In this document: one piece after another, positions 25,308 through 34,235 of the stretch
Numbering within the stretch: the first letter of the stretch is position 1
Layout of the letters: the number at the start of each line of letters is the position of its first letter
Origin: CAVYGB01 sp046734815
GTDB taxonomy: Bacteria; Myxococcota_A; Polyangia; Fen-1088
Assembly (NCBI GenBank): GCA_046734815.1
Contig: JBKPRZ010000179.1
Span: 1 to 64,000, forward strand
Reading direction: 5' to 3'
DNA: 64,000 nucleotides
Notes under the pieces: model-generated
Seen by the model: the letters and a program-made list of their open reading frames with translations, nothing else
What the model was told of the DNA's origin: nothing
Databases searched by the model: none
Translations under genes and position numbers: made by a program

Positions 25308-26111
25308 ATGGTCCTGCACGGAGCGGTTCGAACGTCGGCGCGCGGCGTGCTGCGGCTGTGCACCGACGGGGAGTACCGCCGGGTCAGCGCGCTGTCGCTT
25401 CGTTTTGCTCTGCGGCCGCGCCGCAAGCCGGGCAAGGTGCGGCTGGGCGGCACGCCCTTTCGGTTCCCCGATGCGGCCTCGTTCCTGTCGGCGTATGAAG
25501 AGATCTTCGCCGACCGGATCTACGCTTTCGAGAGCGCCAGCCCGAACCCTCTGGTCCTGGACCTGGGGGCCAACGTGGGGCTGAGCGTCCTCTTCTTCAA
25601 GCGCCTCTACCCGAACGCACGGGTGGTGGCGCTGGAGCCGGACCCGGAGATCTTTCGCTATCTCGAGACCAACGTGGCTGCCTTCGGGCTGGGCGACGTC
25701 ACGCTCAAGAATGCCGCCGTCTGGAAGGAGACGACCGAGATCGCCTTCGCCGCCGACGGCGCGGACGGCGGGCGGGTGGGGGAAGGGGGGGCCTTGCGGG
25801 TGCCGGCCATCGGTATCGCCGAGCTGATGGAGGGCAGGCCGGTGGACTTCCTGAAGATGGACATCGAAGGCGCGGAGGCGGACGTGTTGCCCGCGTGCGC
25901 GCCGATGCTGCGGGAGGTGCGCAACGTGTTCGTGGAGTACCATTCCCCCGCCGGCAGGCCGCAGCGGCTGGACGGGATCATCGACACCCTGGTGGGGGCG
26001 GGGTTTCGCATTGCCCTGCAGACAGTCAAGAGCCCGCGGTCACCCTTCGTGCCCCGTCCCTCGGAAGAGGCCTTCGACCTGCAGCTCAACATCTCCGGGT
26101 ACCGACCGTGA
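25308..26111 (+). CDS. FkbM family methyltransferase
   Basis: About 267 residues from the ATG at 25308 (a TTG at 25269 would add 13). The FkbM pattern is clear: LVLDLGANVGLSVLFFKRLYPNARVVALEPDP is the SAM-binding site, and DFLKMDIEGAEADVL is the second conserved block. FkbM-type enzymes O-methylate sugars or polyketides. In this locus it probably methylates a hydroxyl of a glycan sugar. The next methyltransferase starts at a GTG that overlaps this stop (GTGA). Confidence 0.9.
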   Translation: MVLHGAVRTSARGVLRLCTDGEYRRVSALSLRFALRPRRKPGKVRLGGTPFRFPDAASFLSAYEEIFADRIYAFESASPNPLVLDLGANVGLSVLFFKRLYPNARVVALEPDPEIFRYLETNVAAFGLGDVTLKNAAVWKETTEIAFAADGADGGRVGEGGALRVPAIGIAELMEGRPVDFLKMDIEGAEADVLPACAPMLREVRNVFVEYHSPAGRPQRLDGIIDTLVGAGFRIALQTVKSPRSPFVPRPSEEAFDLQLNISGYRP

Positions 26112-26806
26112 GCTTGCGCGAGCGACTCTTGCCGTTCGCCCAGCAAGCCTTCCGTCAGCTGGGATCCGTGCGCTTCGAAGACGACCAGCGCAACGAGCCG
26201 CGCAGCCGGCTGTTCGGCACCGAACGGGGGACGGCCATCGATCGCCGTTACATCGAGCGGTTCCTGGACGAGCGTCGATCCCGGATCCGCGGCCGCGTGC
26301 TGGAGGTGGGCGAGAGCCGATACGCCCCGCGGCTGGGCGGCCCGGGCGCGCGCTACGAGGTCCTGCACGTGGAGCCGGGACACCCGGGCGCCTCGGTGGT
26401 CGGCGACCTGACCCGCCCGGAGACCTTGCCGGCCGACGGGTTCGACTGCTTCATCTGCACACAGACCTTCAACTTCATCTACGACCTGACCGCCGCCGTC
26501 CGCGGCGCCGCCCACCTGCTGCGCCCGGCTGGGGTCTTGCTCGCGACCGTCGCGGGGATCTCCCAGATCAGCCGCTTCGACATGGACCGCTGGGGCGATT
26601 ACTGGCGTTTCACCAGCGCCAGCTGCCAGCGCCTGTTTGCCAGCGCGTTTGCCCGGGTCGAGGTGGTCACCTTCGGCAACGTCCTGGCTGCGAAGGCGCT
26701 GCTGGATGGGCTGGCGGTCGAAGATCTGCCCCGCCCCGAGCTTCTCGATCGGGTGGACCCCGACTATCAGGTCGTGCTCGGGATCGAGGCCACCAAGGCA
26801 GCCTGA
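26108..26806 (+). CDS. Class I SAM methyltransferase-like protein
   Basis: The 232 residues begin at GTG 26108, overlapping the FkbM stop by four bases. VLEVGESRYAPRLGG near residue 62 replaces the usual glycine-rich SAM loop, and FDCFICTQTFNFIYDL and LLRPAGVLLATV follow the class I order. The C-terminal half resembles methyltransferases found in glycan gene clusters, with DRWGDYWRFTSAS. The substrate is unknown. It is coupled to the FkbM enzyme and converges on the deacetylase gene 10 bases downstream. Confidence 0.8.
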   Translation: MSLRERLLPFAQQAFRQLGSVRFEDDQRNEPRSRLFGTERGTAIDRRYIERFLDERRSRIRGRVLEVGESRYAPRLGGPGARYEVLHVEPGHPGASVVGDLTRPETLPADGFDCFICTQTFNFIYDLTAAVRGAAHLLRPAGVLLATVAGISQISRFDMDRWGDYWRFTSASCQRLFASAFARVEVVTFGNVLAAKALLDGLAVEDLPRPELLDRVDPDYQVVLGIEATKAA

Positions 26807-26816
26807 GCGCGCGCGG

Positions 26817-27566
26817 TCACGTCGCCCGACCGCCGCCGTTCAGCCGCGCGGCCAGGCCTCGGTTGTCCAGGAAGGTGGCCCGCGTCCGGACCTCCGCCAG
26901 CAGGCGGAACATGTCTTCCAGCTGCGGCCACAGCCCCCGCTCGTCGATCTCCCAGGAGTGGCCCCAGATGTGAAACACGCCCCCTCGCTCGAGGGCCAGG
27001 GTCAGGAGCCCGCGCGCGAGGTCGATGGGCTTCACCGGCGCGGCCAGCGGATAGCCGTAATCGCGGAGCGCCTTCAGGTGCCCGCGGCGCAGGCAATGCA
27101 GGACATGCACGACGCGGGGGTGGGGGTAGACCTGCACGCTGGGCGCGATCCGGAATCGATCCGTGGGCCGGTCCAGGCACAGCCAATCGGCCGTGCGGGC
27201 GCCCCGGTAGCCGGCAGCGGCGACCTCCACCACGTGCGCCGGGGTGAACTTGCCGCCGGGATAACAGAAGGAGGCGATCTCGTCCCCGGTCACGTCCGCG
27301 AGCCAGCTCTTGCAGTCGCGGATCTCCGCGCGGGCTCGCTCGCGATCCAGCGAGGTGAGAGGCAGGTGGCTCAGGGTGTGCCCACCGATCTCGAAGCGCT
27401 TCGCCAGCTGGGCGACGGCGCGCGCCTCGAGGACCGGACGCTCGGGGTTGGCGCGGGGAACGTAGAAGCAGCCGGGGAGCTGGTACTTTTCCAGAAGGTC
27501 GGCCAGCCGCAGATCCTGGGGGGCGCCGTCGTCCCAGCTGGTGGTCACCAGCAGCTCAGCAGGCAC
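26817..27566 (-). CDS. Polysaccharide deacetylase (NodB-type)
   Basis: The 249 residues have the NodB homology motifs: TTSWDDG near residue 8 (catalytic and metal Asp), GGHTLSH near 61 (metal His pair), and FCYPGGKF near 99. Such enzymes remove N- or O-acetyl groups from glycans. No signal peptide is present, so it may act on a cytoplasmic or lipid-linked intermediate. Its first 11 bases overlap the end of the upstream glycosyltransferase, so they are probably one transcript. Confidence 0.9.
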   Translation of the reverse strand: MPAELLVTTSWDDGAPQDLRLADLLEKYQLPGCFYVPRANPERPVLEARAVAQLAKRFEIGGHTLSHLPLTSLDRERARAEIRDCKSWLADVTGDEIASFCYPGGKFTPAHVVEVAAAGYRGARTADWLCLDRPTDRFRIAPSVQVYPHPRVVHVLHCLRRGHLKALRDYGYPLAAPVKPIDLARGLLTLALERGGVFHIWGHSWEIDERGLWPQLEDMFRLLAEVRTRATFLDNRGLAARLNGGGRAT

Positions 27567-28716
27567 GGCCGATCTCCCGGTACAGCTCCTCCAGCTGATC
27601 GTGAACCCGGCTCAGCTGGTACCTCTGGCTGGCCAGCCCCAGCGCGGCCTGCCGCATGGCCGGCCAGCGCTCGGGCTGCGAGAGCAAGTCTTTCAAGCCG
27701 TGGCCGAGGGCGTCGGCCGAGGGTTCGACGATGAGCCCCGCGCCCACCTTGGCGACGTCGTCCAGGTTGCAGGCCCGCGAGAGCAGGCAAGGGACGCCGA
27801 AGGCGAGCGCTTCCAGCGCCGTCACGGGGAGCCCCTCCGCGAACGAGGGCAACGTGAAGATGGAGGCAGCTCGATAGGCATCTTCGAGCTCATCGCCGGT
27901 GAGCAGGCCGGTGAGCAGGACGTTCGGTCCCCGCCAGCCCGGGGTCAGGTCCACCCGGTTCTCCGCCGGTCCGGCCAGAACGAACACCGGACCATCCGGC
28001 GCGAACCGCGCGGCCACGTCGAGGAGGAGATCGACCCCCTTGCCGGCGCGCAGGCGGCCCACGTAGAGCACGATGGGCCGGCCGTCCACGCCGAAGCGGG
28101 CGCGAAAACGCGCGCCGTCGCCGGGGCGCAGCGGGGTGGCCACGCCGTTGGGGATGAGCCGCAGCTTGTCGCGAGGCACACCCAGCGCCAGACAGCTCTC
28201 CGCCTCGGCGTCGGTCATCACCTGGATGGCCTGGCAACGCGCCAGGGTCCTTCGACCGAGCAGAGACATCAGGGCGCGCTTGACCGCTGCCCGACCCCGG
28301 GCGGCCGCGAGGCTGAGCCCACCGTGCGCCGTGAGCAGCACGGGAAGCGAGCGGGCCGCCGCGCGCTCGACTGCCCGGTAGGTGAGCCAGGTGAAAAACT
28401 CGTGCACGTGCACGACGTCGGCGCCGTTCAGGACACGGTCCGCGGCGGAGGCGAAGCCCAGGGGGGCAAAGAGGTTCTGTCTCACCAGACGCTGGCTGAG
28501 GTTTCGCACCCGGACGACCTCCACCGATCCCACACGCTCGCGCAGCACCGGCACCCGCCCCCGACGTGAGGCGGCGTCGGTGGTGAGCACGGTGACCTCA
28601 TGCCCGCGGCGGGCCATGTCCTCGGCCAGCTGGCTGCACACCGTCACCGGCCCGCCGAACGAAAGGGCAGGCACGTAATAGGGGATGACGTAGGCGATTC
28701 GCAAGGGCCCGGTCAA
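27556..28716 (-). CDS. Glycosyltransferase family 4
   Basis: This 386-residue GT-B enzyme carries IAYVIPYYVPALSFGGPVTV, VHVHEFFTWL, PIVLYVGRLRAGKGVDLLLD and PSFAEGLPVTALEALAFG with the E-x7-E motif. I take TTG 28716 as the start because it overlaps the upstream methyltransferase stop as TTGA and gives the normal family N-terminus; no ATG or GTG lies near. A longer frame is antisense-like. It forms a unit with the methyltransferase before it and the deacetylase after it. Confidence 0.88.
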   Translation of the reverse strand: MTGPLRIAYVIPYYVPALSFGGPVTVCSQLAEDMARRGHEVTVLTTDAASRRGRVPVLRERVGSVEVVRVRNLSQRLVRQNLFAPLGFASAADRVLNGADVVHVHEFFTWLTYRAVERAAARSLPVLLTAHGGLSLAAARGRAAVKRALMSLLGRRTLARCQAIQVMTDAEAESCLALGVPRDKLRLIPNGVATPLRPGDGARFRARFGVDGRPIVLYVGRLRAGKGVDLLLDVAARFAPDGPVFVLAGPAENRVDLTPGWRGPNVLLTGLLTGDELEDAYRAASIFTLPSFAEGLPVTALEALAFGVPCLLSRACNLDDVAKVGAGLIVEPSADALGHGLKDLLSQPERWPAMRQAALGLASQRYQLSRVHDQLEELYREIGRAC

Positions 28717-29519
28717 GTATCGCCCGCGCGGCCCGCAACGGTGGACGGTCCCGCTCCCGCCCCCGCTCCCGTGGCGGCCGGCGGCTGGCAAAGGAGGGCG
28801 CAATGGTAGGTGAGGAGACTGGTGGCCAGACGCGGGGTCGAAGCGAGCAAGGTCCGCTTGACCACATACTTGGCGGTTCCGAGCTTGAACCGGCTCCCCG
28901 CCCGCTGCTCGGCGGCATCGTGAATGGCGCGCGAGGGCGTGTACAGCCGTTGCTTCAACACGGTGAGCCCGCAGGTTTGCAGGAGCAACCGGATGGTCCG
29001 AGGCGAGAAGAAGTTGATGTGCCCCACTCCGTCCGGCCGATAGCTCTCTCCCATCATCCACTCGGCCGAGAGGTTGTCCTCGGTGGGCACCTCCACCAGG
29101 ACGTGGTTGCCCAGGCGGCTCGCCTCGTAGAGCAGGAGCCGAGGATTCTCCACGTGCTCGATGACGTGGCTGAGGATGACCAGGTCGAACTGCCGCTGAC
29201 GGTAGGGGAGCCGGTAGCCATCAAAAAGTGAACACTCCACCAGGTGCGGTATCTCTCGCTTGCGAATGATCTCCACAGCGGAGGACGAGATCTCCGCGGC
29301 ATAGAGGCGCTGGCCGAACGCCAGCTGGCTGAGACGAAGGAGGACCGAGCCCTCGCCCGCCCCGATCTCCAGGACAGTGGCCGGGGCGAGGTCACGGGCG
29401 AGGTCGACCACACTTTGCGCCTTGTCGAGCGCGCCCAGCCACCGCCAGGCCGCCTCCGACCCGTCGTAGGCGTGGTCGTAGAGAGCCTGGAGGTCCTTTC
29501 GCACCTGGGGCTGGCCCAT
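28713..29519 (-). CDS. Class I SAM methyltransferase
   Basis: This is about 268 residues from ATG 29519 (a TTG at 29558 would add 13). ATVLEIGAGEGSVLLRL near residue 47 is the SAM loop, and FDLVILSHVIEHVENPRLLLYEASR is the usual methyltransferase 11/23 block. The last about 25 residues are low-complexity Ala/Gly/Pro. It heads a minus-strand unit with a GT4 enzyme and a polysaccharide deacetylase. The likely role is modifying a sugar or lipid-linked glycan. Confidence 0.85.
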   Translation of the reverse strand: MGQPQVRKDLQALYDHAYDGSEAAWRWLGALDKAQSVVDLARDLAPATVLEIGAGEGSVLLRLSQLAFGQRLYAAEISSSAVEIIRKREIPHLVECSLFDGYRLPYRQRQFDLVILSHVIEHVENPRLLLYEASRLGNHVLVEVPTEDNLSAEWMMGESYRPDGVGHINFFSPRTIRLLLQTCGLTVLKQRLYTPSRAIHDAAEQRAGSRFKLGTAKYVVKRTLLASTPRLATSLLTYHCALLCQPPAATGAGAGAGPSTVAGRAGDT

Positions 29520-29573
29520 GTCGTCCGCATCAATACCCCGAAGGTTTCTCTGGTTCAAATCCGGCGGCCCGCG

Positions 29574-29602
29574 TTGACGCCCGGGATTGGCTTGTCTACG
29601 TT
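29574..29602 (+). promoter_or_regulatory. Possible sigma-70 promoter
   Basis: TTGACG (29574-29579), a 17-base spacer and TACGTT (29597-29602) lie in the 161-base divergent gap before the methyltransferase at 29681. The -35 is good, the -10 poor. Confidence 0.3.
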
Positions 29603-29680
29603 ACGTTCATGTTGGGCTACGCAGCGGCGGCCTTCGTCAGGCGGCGGTGCTGGTGAGCTGGTGACGAGGAACGCCAGCCC

Positions 29681-30445
29681 GTGACCCGGTCCTCCCTGCA
29701 CGACACGCTGGTGCGGCTGGCGCCCCGTTCGGCGGCCCTCCGGCTGGCGGTCTACCTGCGGGAGATGGCCCGCCTGGGGCGGTCGGCCGGGCCCGGTCCG
29801 CTGGGCGGCTGGATGCGCGAGTTCCCGCGCTGGCAACGGACCATCCGGTCAGGGGTGAGCCCGCTGCAGGCGCAGACCCCCTGGATCACCTACGGCGCCA
29901 TCCGCTTCGTCGAGGAGTTGCTGCGGCCGGAGATGCGGGTGTTCGAATACGGCGCCGGGGGATCGACCCTGTTCTTCGCCGCGCGCGTCCGCGAGGGGGT
30001 CTCGGTGGAGCACGACCCGGCCTGGGCGCAGGCCGTCCGCGCCGCGCTGGCCGAGCGGGGGCGCACGAACTGGAAGGTCCAGCTTGTCGAACCGGTGGCC
30101 GACGACAACGGCGCCGACCCGGCCGATCCCGATGGCTACGCGTCCTCGGATCCGCCCTCGGCCGGGCGGTCGTTCCGGGCCTATGCCGCCGCCATCGAGG
30201 CCTTCCCCCCGGCCAGCTTCGATCTGGTGGTCATCGATGGACGCGCGCGCCCCTCCTGCTTCCGGCACGCCTGGCCGCGGGTCACGCCGGGCGGGTGGCT
30301 GCTGCTCGACAACGCCGAACGCGCCACCTACGGCCGCGTGCACGTCGAGCTCGAGCGCATGGGCTGGAGCAAGCGGTGCTTCCCCGGCCCCACGCCCTAC
30401 GCGTTCAACTTCTCCGAGACCTGCCTCTGGCAGCGCCCCTCCTGA
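29681..30445 (+). CDS. Methyltransferase-like protein, class I fold
   Basis: The 254 residues (GTG start) include MRVFEYGAGGSTLFFAARV, VSVEHDPAWAQAV and FDLVVIDGRARPSC, then GGWLLLDNAER. This order fits a class I SAM methyltransferase, similar to proteins seen in glycan clusters. The substrate is unknown and catalytic activity is unproven. It is transcribed in the same direction as the CDP-sugar cassette, but 175 bases separate them. That gap holds a TATCAT (30553-30558) that could be a -10 for rfbF. Confidence 0.75.
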   Translation: MTRSSLHDTLVRLAPRSAALRLAVYLREMARLGRSAGPGPLGGWMREFPRWQRTIRSGVSPLQAQTPWITYGAIRFVEELLRPEMRVFEYGAGGSTLFFAARVREGVSVEHDPAWAQAVRAALAERGRTNWKVQLVEPVADDNGADPADPDGYASSDPPSAGRSFRAYAAAIEAFPPASFDLVVIDGRARPSCFRHAWPRVTPGGWLLLDNAERATYGRVHVELERMGWSKRCFPGPTPYAFNFSETCLWQRPS

Positions 30446-30620
30446 GGGCTGTCGGCGCACGAGACACCTGCAGGCCCGGCCAATCCCGCGCCGTAGGGGG
30501 CGGTCCTGCGTCGCGATCGGCGGAGAGTTCAGCAGCGGCAGCAGCGATGCTGTATCATGCGGCGAGGCGTTGCATCGCGGGGCTGCAGAGCTCCGCACAG
30601 GACCTCGGGAGGTCGAGAGC

Positions 30621-31394
30621 ATGAAAGTCGTGATTCTGGCCGGCGGCATGGGTACCCGTCTCAGCGAGGAGACAGCGGTCAAGCCCAAGCCGATGGTCGA
30701 GATCGGCGGCAAGCCGATCCTGTGGCACATCATGAAGATCTTCTCCGCCCACGGCCTGCACGAGTTCGTGATCTGCCTGGGGTACAAGGGCTACGTCATC
30801 AAGGAATACTTCGCGAACTACTTCCTCCACACCTCGGACGTGACCATCAATCTGGCCACCAACGGTCTGGAGGTTCACAACAGCAAGGCCGAGCCCTGGA
30901 AGATCACCCTTGTCGACACCGGGGACCAGTCCATGACCGGCGGGCGGCTCAAGCGGGTGGCGCCTTACCTCCACCCCAACGAGCGGTTCTGCATGACCTA
31001 CGGCGACGGGCTGGCGGACATCAACGTCACCGACCTGATCCGCTTTGCCAAGAAACGTGGGACCCTGGCCACCTTGACCGCCACCCAGCCGGGAGGCCGG
31101 TTCGGCGCGCTGGAGCTGTCGGACGAGACGGTGCGCGCGTTCCGGGAGAAGCCGGCCGGGGACGGCGGCTGGATCAACGGCGGGTTCTTCGTGCTCCACC
31201 CCGAGGTGCTCTCGTACATCGAGGGCGACGGCACGGTGTGGGAGCGCGAACCGATGGAGCGCCTGGCGAAGGAGGGGCAGCTCTCGGCTTACTTGCACCG
31301 GGGTTTCTGGCACCCGCTCGATACCCTGCGCGACAAGCGGGCGCTGGACGAGCAGTGGAGCGGGGGCGCGGCGCCCTGGAGAATCTGGGACTGA
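30621..31394 (+). CDS. rfbF: Glucose-1-phosphate cytidylyltransferase
   Basis: This 257-residue nucleotidyltransferase makes CDP-glucose from CTP and glucose-1-phosphate, the first step to CDP-deoxysugars. The N-terminal GGMGTRLSEETAVKPKPM is the family fingerprint, and GYKGYVIKEYF, TYGDGLADI and HRGFWHPLDTLRDK are all as in RfbF. Length is standard. An AGGTCGAGAGC precedes the ATG. Its TGA overlaps the rfbG ATG by one base, so the two are coupled. It opens a five-gene cassette. Confidence 0.96.
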   Translation: MKVVILAGGMGTRLSEETAVKPKPMVEIGGKPILWHIMKIFSAHGLHEFVICLGYKGYVIKEYFANYFLHTSDVTINLATNGLEVHNSKAEPWKITLVDTGDQSMTGGRLKRVAPYLHPNERFCMTYGDGLADINVTDLIRFAKKRGTLATLTATQPGGRFGALELSDETVRAFREKPAGDGGWINGGFFVLHPEVLSYIEGDGTVWEREPMERLAKEGQLSAYLHRGFWHPLDTLRDKRALDEQWSGGAAPWRIWD

Positions 31395-32461
31395 TGGACC
31401 GCCGCTTCTGGCGGGGCAGGCGGGTGCTCCTGACCGGACACACCGGCTTCAAGGGAAGCTGGCTGTCCCTCTGGTTGCAGGAGGCGGGCGCGGAAGTGCT
31501 CGGTTACGCCCTCGATCCACCCACCGAGCCGAGCTTGTTTTCCCTGGCCGACGTGGCGGCGGGAATGAAACACGTGCTGGGCGACGTGCGGGACGCCGAG
31601 AAGGTGCGCCACCTGTTCAAGGACTTCCAGCCCGAGATGGTCTTTCACCTGGCGGCGCAAGCTCTGGTGCGAGACTCCTACGAGCGGCCGGTCGAGACCT
31701 TCGCCACCAACGTGATGGGCACCGCGCACGTGCTGGAGGCCGTCCGGGCCACGCCGTCGGTGAAGGTGGCGGTGATGGTCACCAGCGACAAGTGTTACGA
31801 GAACCGCGAATGGGTATGGGGCTACCGGGAGCAGGACCCCATGGGCGGTCACGATCCCTATTCCGCCAGCAAGGGCTGCGCCGAGCTGGTGGTCGCGTCG
31901 TATCGACGGTCCTTCTTCGCCGATGGCTCGGGGCGAGCGGCGGCGCTGGCCAGCGTGCGGGCCGGCAACGTGATCGGCGGCGGTGACTGGGCCCGCGACC
32001 GGTTGCTGCCGGACGCCGTGCGCGCCTTTGCCAGGGGACAATCGCTGGTGGTGCGGAACCCGGCCGCGGTACGACCCTGGCAACACGTGCTCGAGCCGCT
32101 GGATGGTTACCTGCGGCTGGCCGAGCAGCTGCACGCGGACGGACCGCGGTTCGAGGGCGCCTGGAACTTCGGGCCCGACGACACCGATTCGCGGAGCGTG
32201 GAGGAGGTCATCGGGCTGGTGACCCGGCTGTGGGGTGAGGGGGTCGCCTGGGAACGGGATGGAAGCGTGCAGCCGCACGAAGCCCGGTCCCTGCGTCTGG
32301 ATTGTTCTAAGGCCAGGCTGCTGCTGGGCTGGAAGCCGCGGCTGGACCTGGAGGCGGCGCTGGGCTGGGTGGTCGCCTGGTACAAGGACTGGCAGCACGG
32401 AGCCAACATCCGGGCGCTCAGCTTGCGCGACATCAACCGGTACGAGGCGCTGCGATCATGA
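31394..32461 (+). CDS. rfbG: CDP-glucose 4,6-dehydratase
   Basis: This 355-residue short-chain dehydrogenase turns CDP-glucose into CDP-4-keto-6-deoxyglucose. It has the NAD loop GHTGFKGSW, the catalytic segment with YSASK (Tyr and Lys) and SDKCYENREW just before it, as in RfbG. Length is normal. It is one base overlapped with rfbF and its TGA overlaps the next ATG by four bases. The window holds no rfbH dehydratase, so the product probably goes straight to C-methylation rather than to a 3,6-dideoxy sugar. Confidence 0.96.
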   Translation: MDRRFWRGRRVLLTGHTGFKGSWLSLWLQEAGAEVLGYALDPPTEPSLFSLADVAAGMKHVLGDVRDAEKVRHLFKDFQPEMVFHLAAQALVRDSYERPVETFATNVMGTAHVLEAVRATPSVKVAVMVTSDKCYENREWVWGYREQDPMGGHDPYSASKGCAELVVASYRRSFFADGSGRAAALASVRAGNVIGGGDWARDRLLPDAVRAFARGQSLVVRNPAAVRPWQHVLEPLDGYLRLAEQLHADGPRFEGAWNFGPDDTDSRSVEEVIGLVTRLWGEGVAWERDGSVQPHEARSLRLDCSKARLLLGWKPRLDLEAALGWVVAWYKDWQHGANIRALSLRDINRYEALRS

Positions 32462-33705
32462 CTCAATCGAAGGTGCACTGCCGCCTGTGCGAGGCGGAGC
32501 TGTCGCGGGTATTCGTCGACCTCGGGATGTCGCCGCTGTCGAACGCCTACCTGCCGTCCGACCGGCTGCACGAGATGGAGCCTTTTTACCCGCTGCGGGT
32601 GTACGTGTGCGAGCGTTGCCTGCTGGTCCAGCTGCCCGAGGTGCAGAAGGCGGCCAGCATCTTCGGCGACGAGTACCTCTACTTTTCCTCGTACTCCGAT
32701 TCCTGGCTGCGCCACTGCGAGCGCTACGCGGCCATGGCCTGCGAGCGCTTCCAGTTGTCGCGCGACAGCCTGGTGGTCGAGCTGGCCAGCAACGACGGGT
32801 ACCTCCTCCAATATTTCCTGGCCCGCGGCATTCCCGTGCTGGGGGTCGAGCCGTCGAGCAACGTGGCCAGGGTGGCGGTCGAGCAGAAAGGGGTGCCCAC
32901 CCTGGTGCGCTTCTTCGGGGTGGAGACCGCCCGCCAGCTGCGCGCCGAGGGCAAGACCGCCGACCTGATCGTGGGCAACAACGTGCTGGCGCACGTGCCG
33001 GACCTTCACGATTTCGTGGGCGGCATGAAGGAGCTGCTGGCCCCGGGCGGCACCATCACGGTCGAGTTCCCGCACCTGGTCCGGCTGATCGAGCAGAATC
33101 AGTTCGACACCATCTACCACGAACATTTCAGCTACTTCTCCTTCCTCACCGCCCGCAAGGCCTTCGAGGCCCATGGGATGCTGGTCTTCGACGTGGAGGA
33201 ATTGCCCACCCACGGAGGTTCGTTGCGGCTGTACGTGCGCCACGCGGAGGGCGATCGTCGGCCGGTCACCCCCGCGGTGGGCGAGCTGGACGCCAGGGAA
33301 CGCGCCGCCGGCTACGCCGAGCTGCCCGCCCACCTGGCCTTCCGCACCCGCGTCGAACGCACCAAGCGCGACCTCCTCGCCTTCCTGATCGAGGCCCGGA
33401 GCGCGGGCAAGCGGGTCTGCGGGTACGGCGCTCCCGCCAAGGGTAACACCCTGCTGAACTACTGCGGCGTGCGCGAGGACTTCGTCGACTTCACGGTCGA
33501 TCGCAGCCCGCACAAGCAAGGGCGTCACCTGCCGGGAACCCACATCCCGATCTTCGCGCCCGAGCGCCTGGATCAGGCGCGCCCGGACTACGTCCTGATC
33601 CTGCCATGGAACCTGAAGGACGAGATCATCACCCAGTTGTCGGCGGTGCGCGGCTGGCGTGGCCGCTTCGTGGTTCCCATCCCGCAGCTCGAGATCATCG
33701 AATGA
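32458..33705 (+). CDS. Sugar C-methyltransferase, zinc-binding
   Basis: The 415 residues match the nucleotide-sugar C-methyltransferase layout. A zinc-binding N-terminus has CRLC at 8-11 and CERC at 51-54, a SAM domain has VVELASNDGYLLQYF, and HEHFSYFSF is the conserved His segment near the active site. A C-terminal Rossmann-like part follows (GYGAPAKGNTLL). Known relatives (TylC3 type) methylate C-3 of 4-keto-6-deoxysugars. Here the substrate is probably the rfbG product, which is inference from the operon. Both ends overlap neighbours by ATGA. Confidence 0.92.
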   Translation: MTQSKVHCRLCEAELSRVFVDLGMSPLSNAYLPSDRLHEMEPFYPLRVYVCERCLLVQLPEVQKAASIFGDEYLYFSSYSDSWLRHCERYAAMACERFQLSRDSLVVELASNDGYLLQYFLARGIPVLGVEPSSNVARVAVEQKGVPTLVRFFGVETARQLRAEGKTADLIVGNNVLAHVPDLHDFVGGMKELLAPGGTITVEFPHLVRLIEQNQFDTIYHEHFSYFSFLTARKAFEAHGMLVFDVEELPTHGGSLRLYVRHAEGDRRPVTPAVGELDARERAAGYAELPAHLAFRTRVERTKRDLLAFLIEARSAGKRVCGYGAPAKGNTLLNYCGVREDFVDFTVDRSPHKQGRHLPGTHIPIFAPERLDQARPDYVLILPWNLKDEIITQLSAVRGWRGRFVVPIPQLEIIE

Positions 33706-34235
33706 AGGTCACGCCCGCGGGCCTCGACGGGGCGTTCGCGATCGATCTCGAGCCACACACGGACGAGCGCGGTTTCTTCGCCCGGTCGTTCTGCGCCGAC
33801 GAGCTGGCCCGGCACGGGCTGAACGGCCGGGTCAGCCAGATGAACGTGTCGTTCAACCGCAGCAAGGGCACCCTGCGCGGCATGCACTACCAGCGCGATC
33901 CGCACGGCGAGGAGAAGATCGTGCGCTGCACGCGCGGTAGCATCGTGGACGTGATCGTGGACATTCGGCCCCGCTCGTCCACCCGCGGCCGCTGGGTGGC
34001 GCTGGAGCTCACGGCGGACAACCGCCGTGCGCTGTACATTCCCCTGGGCTTTGCCCATGGCTTCCAGACCTTGACCGACGACGCCGAGGTGCTGTACCTG
34101 ATGAGCAACTCGTATGTGCCCGGGTCGGCCGCCGGGTATCGATACGACGATCCCGTCTTCGGGATCCGCTGGCCCGAGCGCCCCACCGTCATCTCGGCCA
34201 AGGACCTGGATTACCCGCCGTTCGAGGCCGCATGA
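33702..34235 (+). CDS. dTDP-4-dehydrorhamnose 3,5-epimerase-like (RfbC type)
   Basis: This 177-residue cupin epimerase has FNRSKGTLRGMHYQ with the active-site His, and the catalytic Tyr region in YVPGSAAGYRYDDP. The usual DERGFFARSF stretch is at 22-31. RfbC enzymes epimerise C-3 and C-5 of 4-keto-6-deoxyhexoses. In this CDP cassette it would probably act on the C-methylated 4-keto sugar, where only one of the two carbons may be available. It is coupled on both sides by four-base overlaps. Confidence 0.93.
   Translation: MKVTPAGLDGAFAIDLEPHTDERGFFARSFCADELARHGLNGRVSQMNVSFNRSKGTLRGMHYQRDPHGEEKIVRCTRGSIVDVIVDIRPRSSTRGRWVALELTADNRRALYIPLGFAHGFQTLTDDAEVLYLMSNSYVPGSAAGYRYDDPVFGIRWPERPTVISAKDLDYPPFEAA

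Noticed and set aside
24428..25943. Extended start for the family 2 glycosyltransferase into 25453 or 25943
   Set aside because: The extra part is antisense to the FkbM gene and has only Arg/Pro-rich sequence.
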